Position numbers and translations under genes: made by a program. Shown piece by piece: positions 1 through 6,271 of a DNA stretch of 7,306 nt; within the stretch, counting starts at the first letter, position 1; the number at the start of each line of letters is the position of its first letter. The stretch comes from Armatimonadota bacterium (GTDB taxonomy: Bacteria; Armatimonadota; Zipacnadia; Zipacnadales; UBA11051): positions 7,170 through 14,475 of the forward strand of contig DPJP01000062.1 in NCBI GenBank assembly GCA_003542955.1, in the 5' to 3' direction. A model generated the notes under the pieces. That model was not told the DNA's origin, did no database searches, and saw only the letters and a program-made list of their open reading frames with translations.

Positions 1-2854
1 CCCTACGCTGGCCGACATATGGCACCGCGTGAGGCGAGTTGACGCTCCCGATCACGGTGACAAAGTCGACGGTCTTCGGGACCCGGAGGATATCACCGGG
101 GTGGAGCGCGAGGTTGCCCTGTCTGCCCTCGGTCGCAAGCAGCCGCTCGCCGTCGAGGGGCACTGCCTTGATCCACTGAGCGATGCCCAGGCGGCGGGGC
201 GGCACCACCAGTAGCGCTCCCTGCGAGGTGCCGAGGAGTTGTGCCACTTCCTCGGATGCGCTGCTGGAGAGCAACTGCGTCTGGTCGGCGTCGCTCAACG
301 CGGCGTCGACCTGGGCGCTCTCCCGGTTCAGAATCGACAGCACGTAGTTGAGTTCAGCCTGATTCGCCTCCGGGAGCACCTCATCGCGGAGCCTGTAGAG
401 CACGATACCGCGGGGGTTGGCGTCGGGCAGCAGGCCGCCGGCCCGTTGTAGCAGATCATACACTGTGTCCGCGTCTGGGGCGTCGCTGCCCGCGCGCAGC
501 GCGTAGGTCCCGGGCGACTGGACGCGCCCCTGCACCTGGGCGATCTCGGGGACGATGGTGAAGTCCGGCCGGCTCATCACGCCGACATGGTCATCGTCGG
601 AGAGCACCAGGTCGGGCTCGATGGTGAAGGCATCTCCCGTGCCCGCGATGCTGAGATCACGGGTTGTACTGGGGCCGGCAAAACGCCCGGGTGTGAAGCG
701 GACGCTGCCACTGAACTCCGGCCGCAGGCCACCGGCGGCTATGATCAGGTCTGATACCCTCATCCCCTCATACCGCGGGTAGCTGCCCTCCTTCTGGACG
801 CATCCGGCGATGTGCGCGAGGCTCTGGCCCGTCACCTGGCTGCGGTAGTAAACCTTCACTATGTCGCCGGATTGCAGCGGGATGTTGTCCGCATCCGAAT
901 CTGTGATGGCGCGCGCGAGGTTGACCGGAGCGATGAGCGTCTTTCGGTCTGGTGTCACGCGCAGCACCTCTGCACGCTCGGTGTAGGCGCCGGGCAACAG
1001 GTCACCGGCCGCGAGGATGATGTCGCGCACGCGCATGCCCCGGATGAAGGCAACCACGCCGGGGCGCAGCACAGCGCCCTCGATCTGCACGGTGGCCGGA
1101 GCCTGCACATCGCTTTCCAGATACAGGTGCACGATGTCGCGCGCCTGCAGGGCGGGGTCGGCGGCGCCGGCGAGAGCATCACGGACGGAAAAGCGCACGA
1201 TCTCATAGTCGAGGTCATCGTTGAGCCGCCAGATGACACCCTCCTCCATGTACGCCTCGGGCGTGGGGCCCTGAGCCTGCTTGAGCAGTGCGGAGACCGT
1301 CAGGCCGGAGGTCGCCTGGTACATGCCGGGGCGGTGGACCGGGCCGCGGACCTCGACGGCGTCGAACGCCTCACTTACGAGCGCGTCGACCTTCACAAGG
1401 TCGCCGTCATGGAGCTGCATCCGGGCTCCGAACTCGTCGGGCCTGGTGGCATCCGCCCTCACCAGCGCCCACGCGGTGCGACCGTCGGGGCGCCAGACCT
1501 CGATTCCCCCGGCATAGCCGTCGGGGCGCAGTCCGGATGCCATTTCGAGCGCCTCCGCGACGGTGATCGCGTCATAGATCTCGTAACGGGCCGGCCGCCG
1601 GACGGAGCCTGCTATCCCGATCTCGGAACGGACGGAGGGAACGAAGAGCCGATCGCCTGTCGCGAGCGGCTCGTCGGCGCCGCGTCGCCCGTACATCAGG
1701 AAGTCATAAAGATCAATCTCCGTGTCCTTGCCGTTGGCCCGCAGCAGCCTGATGTGACGGTAGGAGCCCGTGTCCGACGGTCCGCCGGCGGCATACAGCG
1801 CCGTCAGCACCGTGGCGTTGGGCGGCAGGCTGAGGCGCCCGGGGCGAACGACGCTGCCACTGACGAAGACCTCGACGGTGCGTTGCCTGAGCAGCTCGAT
1901 GACGACTGTGGGCTGATCGTAGTACGTTGCCAGCCGGGCCCCGAGTTCCGTACCCAGCTGTCCGCGCGTCTTCCCGGAGACCACTACCTGGCCGATGATG
2001 GGCACGCTGATCCCGCCATCGGCACTGACCACCGCCCTGGTCTGGCTGCGCATGCTGTTGCGGCTCCAGACCTGCACATCGAGTTCGTCGCCGGGGCCGA
2101 TCTCATAGGTGGCGGGAACGGGCACGTTCGCGAGCGGACTCCACGCGGGTTCAGTCCCCGTCCCCGGCACCTCGGTCGATGATGTCGCCGTGGGTCTGGT
2201 GGCGGCAGGGGGCGCGGCCGATTCCGCCTGGGGGTTCAGGAACGCATCGGCGCCGAACCGGGGCAGCATCGCGAAGGCCTCGGCCGGGTTCACCGGCGTC
2301 GAGCGCGGCGTCGGCGGGATGACGGGCTCGATGGGGGCGGTACCGGGCGGGGCCGTGGTCGGCAGTGAAGGGGCAGGCTGAACGATGCCTGCGGGTCTGG
2401 TCGGGCCGTCAGCGGGCGCTGGAGTGCCGCCGGGGCGGGCCGGTTGTGTGCCGAACAGCGGTTGCTCGGGCGCCACCAGCAGAGTTGGTACGGCATCGAC
2501 CGAGCACTCCGGGTAGACTGTGCGGTAGGCTTCGAGGATGATCGTCAACGCCTCGGCGAGGCTCTTGCCGCCGATACTGAGTGGTGCGAGCCTGGGCAGG
2601 GTCAGCGTCGAATCCGCGGCAATGCGCGCCCGCGTGAAGACGTGCACCGCCCTCCCGGTCCACACCGTGATCGTCAACTCGCTGCCCGGGGTCAGCACCG
2701 TGAGCGACGGCGCGGCCGGCGGAGACGCGCTCTCCGTCGCGGACGCGAACGTCGTGGCCGCGGGCGGCTGCTGCGCAACGGCGGCGCCCAGGCACACGGT
2801 CAGTACCAGCGATGCAACTATGCTCGCCCATAACGCGGTGCGACATCGAACCAT
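1..2854 (-). CDS. Multi-SLBB polysaccharide export protein (Wza-like), 3' end cut off by the window edge
   Basis: The minus frame is open for 951 codons from an ATG at 2854 to the window edge with no stop, so the C-terminus is missing. Residues 1-27 look like a signal peptide (hydrophobic core, AVA before QQ). Cys21 is not in a proper lipobox (LTVC), so lipidation is unlikely. Residues about 50-125 form a weak Poly_export-like domain (TPGSELTITVW). About 130-245 is a Pro/Ala/Thr-rich linker. Residues 250-325 are a canonical Poly_export domain (YEIGPGDELDVQVWSRN). SLBB beta-grasp repeats follow, beginning near 327, 411, 499, 587, 677 and 769, typically with a G-V-RPG motif and then an AAGG-like motif; a seventh begins near 932. 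The family forms the outer-membrane or periplasmic conduit for capsule or exopolysaccharide. Wza has about 380 residues, so this is far longer. The frame and family are firm. The polymer exported is unknown. It is transcribed divergently from the sugar kinase. Confidence 0.95.
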   Translation of the reverse strand, partial: MVRCRTALWASIVASLVLTVCLGAAVAQQPPAATTFASATESASPPAAPSLTVLTPGSELTITVWTGRAVHVFTRARIAADSTLTLPRLAPLSIGGKSLAEALTIILEAYRTVYPECSVDAVPTLLVAPEQPLFGTQPARPGGTPAPADGPTRPAGIVQPAPSLPTTAPPGTAPIEPVIPPTPRSTPVNPAEAFAMLPRFGADAFLNPQAESAAPPAATRPTATSSTEVPGTGTEPAWSPLANVPVPATYEIGPGDELDVQVWSRNSMRSQTRAVVSADGGISVPIIGQVVVSGKTRGQLGTELGARLATYYDQPTVVIELLRQRTVEVFVSGSVVRPGRLSLPPNATVLTALYAAGGPSDTGSYRHIRLLRANGKDTEIDLYDFLMYGRRGADEPLATGDRLFVPSVRSEIGIAGSVRRPARYEIYDAITVAEALEMASGLRPDGYAGGIEVWRPDGRTAWALVRADATRPDEFGARMQLHDGDLVKVDALVSEAFDAVEVRGPVHRPGMYQATSGLTVSALLKQAQGPTPEAYMEEGVIWRLNDDLDYEIVRFSVRDALAGAADPALQARDIVHLYLESDVQAPATVQIEGAVLRPGVVAFIRGMRVRDIILAAGDLLPGAYTERAEVLRVTPDRKTLIAPVNLARAITDSDADNIPLQSGDIVKVYYRSQVTGQSLAHIAGCVQKEGSYPRYEGMRVSDLIIAAGGLRPEFSGSVRFTPGRFAGPSTTRDLSIAGTGDAFTIEPDLVLSDDDHVGVMSRPDFTIVPEIAQVQGRVQSPGTYALRAGSDAPDADTVYDLLQRAGGLLPDANPRGIVLYRLRDEVLPEANQAELNYVLSILNRESAQVDAALSDADQTQLLSSSASEEVAQLLGTSQGALLVVPPRRLGIAQWIKAVPLDGERLLATEGRQGNLALHPGDILRVPKTVDFVTVIGSVNSPHAVPYVGQRR

Positions 2855-2862
2855 GGGAGGGA

Positions 2863-2867
2863 CTCCT
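2863..2867 (-). promoter_or_regulatory. Ribosome binding site of the SLBB export gene
   Basis: On the minus strand AGGAG lies 8 nt before the ATG at 2854. It supports this start, which also places a signal peptide at the very N-terminus. Confidence 0.75.
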
Positions 2868-2994
2868 GTCACTGCGTGGTGCAATGGTAGCACGCTACTC
2901 GCGCGGAGCATTCGACACAGGTCACTCGGCGACCTGCATCCGGACGAGGCATTGCTCAGCGTGCCCGGGATGGTCTGCAGCGGGGTCTGACGCA

Positions 2995-3024
2995 CGCGGG
3001 GAGCGACTCCGGGTCGCCCCCGCG
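2995..3024. repeat. GC-rich inverted repeat / hairpin between the divergent genes
   Basis: CGCGGGG (2995-3001) pairs with CCCCGCG (3018-3024), and GCGAC (3003-3007) pairs with GTCGC (3013-3017). This gives 12 base pairs with a single bulged A at 3002 and a 5-nt loop (TCCGG). No T-run follows on either strand, so a classic intrinsic terminator is unlikely. It lies 14 bp upstream of the kinase -35 box, and would fall in the leader or promoter zone of the export gene on the minus strand. Confidence 0.7.
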
Positions 3025-3038
3025 GCGGACACAAACGG

Positions 3039-3067
3039 TTGAAACCACTCACGTGTGATGGTAGTAT
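3039..3067 (+). promoter_or_regulatory. Putative sigma70-type promoter of the sugar kinase
   Basis: TTGAAA (3039-3044) and TAGTAT (3062-3067) are separated by 17 bp, matching the consensus at 5/6 and 4/6 positions. Transcription would start near 3074, giving a leader of about 119 nt. The spacer holds a TCAC-GT-GTGA dyad (3049-3058) that could be a regulator site, but it is short. Confidence 0.55.
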
Positions 3068-3146
3068 ATGGGGCGACTGACGGGATGTCAATTTCCCGCG
3101 TGTCTCCTCCCGGTGCGGCGCCTGAGCAGTGTGTTCGCATGTACGA

Positions 3147-3159
3147 GTCGGGCCGCCCG
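3147..3159. repeat. 13-bp palindrome in the sugar kinase leader
   Basis: TCGGGC and GCCCGA form a perfect 6+1+6 dyad around C3153, inside the predicted untranslated leader. In GC-rich DNA such a dyad can occur by chance. Confidence 0.35.
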
Positions 3160-3179
3160 AGACGGTCACGATACTGAGC

Positions 3180-3186
3180 GAGGTGA
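3180..3186 (+). promoter_or_regulatory. Ribosome binding site that fixes the ATT start of the sugar kinase
   Basis: GAGGTGA matches the anti-Shine-Dalgarno sequence for seven bases and ends 6 nt before ATT at 3193. Its last three bases are also the in-frame TGA (3184-3186), which limits how far upstream the kinase frame can extend. Confidence 0.7.
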
Positions 3187-3192
3187 ACGACA

Positions 3193-4146
3193 ATTCTCAT
3201 TTCCGCCAAAGCACCTGTTCGCATCGATTTCGCCGGCGCCTGGACCGATGTGTCCTACTTCGCAGAGCCGTTCGGCGGGGCCACCCTCAATGCCGCCATC
3301 AATGTGTACGTCGAGGGCCAACTGCAGACCGCCGAGGGAGAGGAGGAGGGGCTGTTCAATGGCCCACAGCGGGTCTCCGGGCCCGCCGGCAAGTACATCA
3401 TCGGTGACCGCGACCCACTGGTGGTGAAGTATGGCACCTCGATTCCGACCGGCTCGGGGCTCGGCACCTCCGCCACGCTCAACGTTGTCTGGCTCGCATT
3501 GGTCCGGCGCGAGGAAGTCACTACGCGCGAGGACAAGATGCACCTGGCCGAACTGGCCTACGAGACCGAGAAGACGCTCGGCATCATCGGCGGCAAGCAG
3601 GACCAGTACGCATCCGCCGTCGGCGGGATCAACCTGTTCGAGTTCACCTCCGAGGGCGTAACCGGTGAGCCCGTCAATATCGCCCCCGACAGGCTCGCCG
3701 AGCTCGAGTCGCTGATGCTGCTGTGCTATACAGGCAAGGCCCGCCTGTCATCGAACATCCACCGCAACGTGTGGGGCAACTTCCGCGCCGGCAACCAGAC
3801 TACGCTCAACGCGCTCTTCTCGCTCCGGCAGTCCGCCTATGAGGCCAGAGACGCCATGGAGCAGTGGGACCTGCAGAGGCTCGCCGATATCATCAGCGCG
3901 CAGCGGCACTACATGCGAGACCTGGATGCCTCCACCAGCAACGAGCAGATCGAGCAGCTCTTCGACCTCACGGCTCCTGACGTGCTGGGCGGCAAGCCCA
4001 CGGGCGCCGGCGGCGGCGGGTGCATCCTCTTCATCGCCAGAGACCAACAGGCCAAGGAGAACTGCCGCGACAGGCTCGAGGCCCAGCACCTGCATGTGCT
4101 CAACGTAGCGTTCGACTTCGAGGGCGTAGTCGTGACCAGGCAGTAG
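3193..4146 (+). CDS. GHMP-family sugar kinase (HddA/fucokinase-like), ATT start
   Basis: The 317-residue product belongs to the GHMP kinase superfamily and should phosphorylate a sugar with ATP in the cytoplasm, feeding nucleotide-sugar synthesis. Residues 10-19 (RIDFAGAWTD) are the N-terminal substrate-side motif, 85-95 (PTGSGLGTSAT) the ATP-binding motif, 133-145 (GGKQDQYASAVGG) the region with the likely catalytic Asp, and 268-277 (KPTGAGGGGC) the C-terminal glycine-rich motif. The set resembles D-glycero-D-manno-heptose 7-phosphate kinase and L-fucokinase; the exact sugar cannot be told. The GTG at 3250 would remove the first motif. An in-frame TGA sits at 3184-3186, and no ATG, GTG or TTG lies between it and 3250. 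ATT at 3193, 6 nt after GAGGTGA, is therefore the best start, giving the usual N-terminus (M)LISAKAPVRIDF. It stops at TAG 4144-4146. The divergent export gene suggests an exopolysaccharide role. Confidence 0.92.
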   Translation: MLISAKAPVRIDFAGAWTDVSYFAEPFGGATLNAAINVYVEGQLQTAEGEEEGLFNGPQRVSGPAGKYIIGDRDPLVVKYGTSIPTGSGLGTSATLNVVWLALVRREEVTTREDKMHLAELAYETEKTLGIIGGKQDQYASAVGGINLFEFTSEGVTGEPVNIAPDRLAELESLMLLCYTGKARLSSNIHRNVWGNFRAGNQTTLNALFSLRQSAYEARDAMEQWDLQRLADIISAQRHYMRDLDASTSNEQIEQLFDLTAPDVLGGKPTGAGGGGCILFIARDQQAKENCRDRLEAQHLHVLNVAFDFEGVVVTRQ

Positions 4147-4182
4147 ATTGCCGCCACACCGGATCGCCGCCCCGGATACGTC

Positions 4183-4210
4183 ACAGGGACCCCGTTCCAG
4201 GAGTCCCTGT
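4183..4210 (+). terminator. Hairpin between the convergent genes, probable terminator
   Basis: ACAGGGAC (4183-4190) pairs perfectly with GTCCCTGT (4203-4210). Two more G-C pairs follow after one C-A mismatch, leaving a 6-nt loop. A modest T-rich tail (TTTCATCTT, 4210-4218) follows on the plus strand, 37 bp after the kinase stop. On the minus strand the tail is not T-rich, so it fits the kinase best but may serve both genes. Confidence 0.5.
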
Positions 4211-4245
4211 TTCATCTTCGCTCTGCGCTCTCCGGCCGTTCGGTG

Positions 4246-6030
4246 CTATCTCCTGCCACTGCGGGTGAGGTACTCGAAGAGGGCCTCGGCGGCCTGTCGC
4301 GGCCCTTCGCGCTCCATACCCTCGATGCCCAGACGCGTCCGCAACTGCCCGACCGTGATGCCCAGATCGTGCGCGGCGGTGAAGTAGCGCTCCGCGAGCG
4401 GCTCGTGGAGGTCGCGTCGCTGGTCGGGGCCGAACGGGTTGGCGAAGTAGGTGCGCACCAGACCCTTCTCATCGGTGGTGCCCTTCGCCGCCCGGATGCC
4501 CTCACCGAACACCCTCAGCGAGTCGGCGGGCCTGCGGAGGAACTCGAGCACCGGTGTCTCGTCGGTCACCGGCTCGTAGTTGTTGGCGTAGAGGATCATC
4601 GAGACAGGCGACCCTGCCACCACATGCGCGTACGGAGTGATGGGCAGCACCACGCGCGCATTGTGCGCCTGGGGATTCATGAAGATGCTCCGGTCGAAGC
4701 GGCCGAGCGCATACCCGGGCGCAAGATCGTCGAGGCGAAGGAATGCGCCGATCTCGGTCCCGTAGCCGAGTATCCTGTCTCCGTCAATGAGCAGTGATCC
4801 CATGTCATCGAAGATGACCGTCATGTCGGATATCCACTCGTCGGCAAGCTCCCGGAATGCCTCGAGCGTCTCCGACTTGCCCGCGCCCGAATCACCGACG
4901 ACGATGATGCCCTCCTCGGGGCCGTTCTTGAGTTTCAGTCGCACCATGGCGCCATGCAGGGGCAGGCGGCCACGCCGCATCATCACCATGTTGTGCAGCG
5001 TCAGCATCATCTTCTTGAAGTAGCCGAAGTAGTCGACATCGGGCGACTTCACGATTGCGCCCAGCGCGATGTCGTTGGCATCATCAATGTGGAAGACGGC
5101 CTCATCCGGCCCCATCTGCTCGGCCGGGATACCGAAGACCAGCATGCCGTCGGGCTTCGCCCGCGCCTCATCATGCCCGGAGATCTCGAAGAGGTTGGTG
5201 AGGCTCACACCCAGCGACAGGTACTCACGATCGAAGTAGACGTGGAAGTTCAGCTCGCCGACACGGACCGGCATGCAGAACCAGCGGTCGGTATCCAGTG
5301 TCACACCCCGGAGCGGATGCTCATCGACCTCGATGAACTTGCCCCGGCGCTTGTTCGCCCGGGGGTAGAGCACCACGGGGGAGGTCAGGATGGCGAGGCG
5401 AACCATCCGGATATCCTTCAGTTGCTCATACAGCCCGCCCGGGCAGTTCCACTTGATCTTCTCGACAAGCAGGCTCATGTTCGCGCCGCCCGGAGTCTGG
5501 TGGTACACGCGCGGCCACTGACCCTTCAGGTTCCGCTTCAGCCGCCGGTAGGCCTCGCGCACCAGCAGTGTGAGGTCCTGGTTGTTGTAGATGAAGGGAG
5601 TATGGCCGTCGACCGAGCTGTCGCGCGAGTCATCGGCGGACCCCTCGAAGATCATGTAGCGCTCATAGCCGCGCCAGTGGTTGTACAGGTCGATGACGAG
5701 GTCTGAGAGCGCCAACTGGTCGCGCACCAGCGGCGCGCAGTCGGGAGCCCGCACGCACAGGTCATCCGCCGTCATGTCGGTCAATAGCGACAGCGTCTTG
5801 GCGAGCATCTCCGCGGCGGGCGAGGGGGTGTCCACATCGCCCTCGACATCAAGGCCCTCGAAGATGCCCAACTGCTCTGAGTGCCGCCTGCGCAACTCGT
5901 CGATGTAGTTCTGGATGACCCGTGTGGCGTGGGTGCTCTGCAACAACTGGGCCGGCTGCGTGCACACCGCGCCCGTCATGAAGATGGTCACGGTTCTGTC
6001 GTTGACCTCACCCGGCAGGTTCCATGGCAT
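4246..6030 (-). CDS. Divergent ATP-type PEP carboxykinase-like protein with HPr-kinase-like P-loop
   Basis: The 594-residue product aligns by eye with ATP-dependent PEP carboxykinase (PckA) from about residue 290. KPDGMLVFG resembles PckA KPDFIVMNG. Y334-x5-K340 matches Y207-x5-K213 of the E. coli enzyme. H359 lies 19 residues after K340, the same spacing as K213 to H232. GDSGAGKSET (379-388) is the P-loop, FDDMG (407-411) the metal-binding DD, NARVVLP (457-463) matches NTRVSYP, and FANPFG (529-534) matches FGAAF. Two things are odd. The P-loop reads like HPr kinase (GxSGxGKSET) rather than PckA GLSGTGKTT, and the protein ends about 60 residues after FANPFG with no visible RISIxxTR adenine-binding motif. 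The first 200 residues or so match nothing I recognise. No signal peptide or membrane segment is seen, so it should be cytoplasmic. An in-frame TGA just upstream makes 6030 the first ATG, and GGTGAT lies 5 nt before it. Homology is fairly sure; activity is not. Confidence 0.88.
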   Translation of the reverse strand: MPWNLPGEVNDRTVTIFMTGAVCTQPAQLLQSTHATRVIQNYIDELRRRHSEQLGIFEGLDVEGDVDTPSPAAEMLAKTLSLLTDMTADDLCVRAPDCAPLVRDQLALSDLVIDLYNHWRGYERYMIFEGSADDSRDSSVDGHTPFIYNNQDLTLLVREAYRRLKRNLKGQWPRVYHQTPGGANMSLLVEKIKWNCPGGLYEQLKDIRMVRLAILTSPVVLYPRANKRRGKFIEVDEHPLRGVTLDTDRWFCMPVRVGELNFHVYFDREYLSLGVSLTNLFEISGHDEARAKPDGMLVFGIPAEQMGPDEAVFHIDDANDIALGAIVKSPDVDYFGYFKKMMLTLHNMVMMRRGRLPLHGAMVRLKLKNGPEEGIIVVGDSGAGKSETLEAFRELADEWISDMTVIFDDMGSLLIDGDRILGYGTEIGAFLRLDDLAPGYALGRFDRSIFMNPQAHNARVVLPITPYAHVVAGSPVSMILYANNYEPVTDETPVLEFLRRPADSLRVFGEGIRAAKGTTDEKGLVRTYFANPFGPDQRRDLHEPLAERYFTAAHDLGITVGQLRTRLGIEGMEREGPRQAAEALFEYLTRSGRR

Positions 6031-6060
6031 TGGCCATCACCGTCCTGGAAGAGTGGGTAA

Positions 6061-6088
6061 TTGTGTATATCATTATATTATTATAGTA
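6061..6088 (+). promoter_or_regulatory. Putative overlapping promoter of the secreted protein gene
   Basis: On the plus strand TTGTGT (6061-6066) and TATAGT (6083-6088) are 16 bp apart. The -10 box overlaps the -10 box of the divergent promoter on the other strand. The leader would be about 175 nt. This call is weaker than the minus-strand promoter. Confidence 0.4.
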
Positions 6089-6106
6089 CGCACGAGCCGC
6101 GGTCAA
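6080..6106 (-). promoter_or_regulatory. Putative promoter of the PEPCK-like gene
   Basis: On the minus strand TTGACC (6106-6101) is followed by TATAAT (6085-6080) with a short 15-bp spacer, or by TAATAA (6083-6078) at 17 bp. The region is sharply AT-rich against GC-rich surroundings. Transcription would start near 6070-6075, giving a leader of about 40 nt. Confidence 0.6.
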
Positions 6107-6118
6107 GTTCAATGAACT
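6106..6118. promoter_or_regulatory. Perfect 13-bp palindrome abutting the -35 box, candidate operator
   Basis: AGTTCA-A-TGAACT is a perfect 6+1+6 dyad. Its left edge shares base 6106 with the -35 box of the PEPCK-like gene, and it lies just downstream of the predicted plus-strand start. A dimeric regulator bound here could affect both divergent promoters. The regulator is unknown and not encoded in the window. Confidence 0.45.
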
Positions 6119-6188
6119 CACAATCTGAATTCGTCAGGCGCCGACCATCCTCAATGCCCTCCAGCCGGCATGGCTGCAGCGAACACGT

Positions 6189-6201
6189 GCCGGAATCCGG
6201 C
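6189..6201. repeat. 13-bp palindrome in the leader of the secreted protein gene
   Basis: GCCGGA-A-TCCGGC is a second perfect 6+1+6 dyad, unrelated in sequence to the one at 6106. It is made of common GC-rich words, so chance is a fair explanation. Confidence 0.3.
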
Positions 6202-6257
6202 CCCAGACCATCGTCTCCTGCAGGTACCGGGCGGCAGCTCGTCAAACATCCTCGAAC

Positions 6258-6265
6258 AGGAGGTG
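6258..6265 (+). promoter_or_regulatory. Strong ribosome binding site of the secreted protein gene
   Basis: AGGAGGTG is a near-perfect Shine-Dalgarno sequence, 6 nt before the ATG at 6272. It fixes the start and predicts strong translation. Confidence 0.85.
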
Positions 6266-6271
6266 TCTCTG

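Larger units (their letters stand above)
2855..3192. other. Divergent intergenic region without a gene
   Basis: These 338 bases separate two divergent genes. They hold the export gene's ribosome binding site, a small hairpin (CAGGTC 2918-2923 pairing with GACCTG 2931-2936), a strong GC-rich hairpin at 2995-3024, and the promoter and leader of the sugar kinase. No convincing -35/-10 pair was found for the minus-strand gene; the best -10 guess (TACCAT on minus at 2888-2883) has no good partner. Short open frames here have no RBS or recognisable protein. Confidence 0.7.

Noticed and set aside
812..2182. 456-codon open frame on the plus strand
   Set aside because: It lies antisense to the export gene, which shows clear Poly_export and SLBB motifs. 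The plus-strand protein has no recognisable domain, and long antisense frames are common in GC-rich genes.
2838..2854. Lipoprotein signal in the export protein (Cys21)
   Set aside because: The residue before Cys is Val and the stretch is LTVC, which breaks the lipobox rule. Cleavage after AVA at residue 27 fits better. The Cys21 codon lies at 2792-2794.
2874..2895. tRNA-like D-arm (GTGC-AATGGTA-GCAC), possible tRNA gene or attachment-site remnant
   Set aside because: No anticodon arm, T-arm or acceptor pairing follows, and no integrase or direct repeat is seen. It is probably a chance inverted repeat.
2922..3224. 100-codon open frame on the minus strand in the divergent region
   Set aside because: It begins inside the kinase gene, crosses that gene's promoter and leader, and shows no family resemblance.
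3250..3252. GTG as start of the sugar kinase
   Set aside because: It would remove RIDFAGAWTD, the conserved first motif of the family, and it lacks a well-spaced Shine-Dalgarno sequence.
4954..5706. 250-codon open frame on the plus strand
   Set aside because: It is antisense to the PEPCK-like gene, rich in His, Val and Leu with no motif, and has no credible ribosome binding site.
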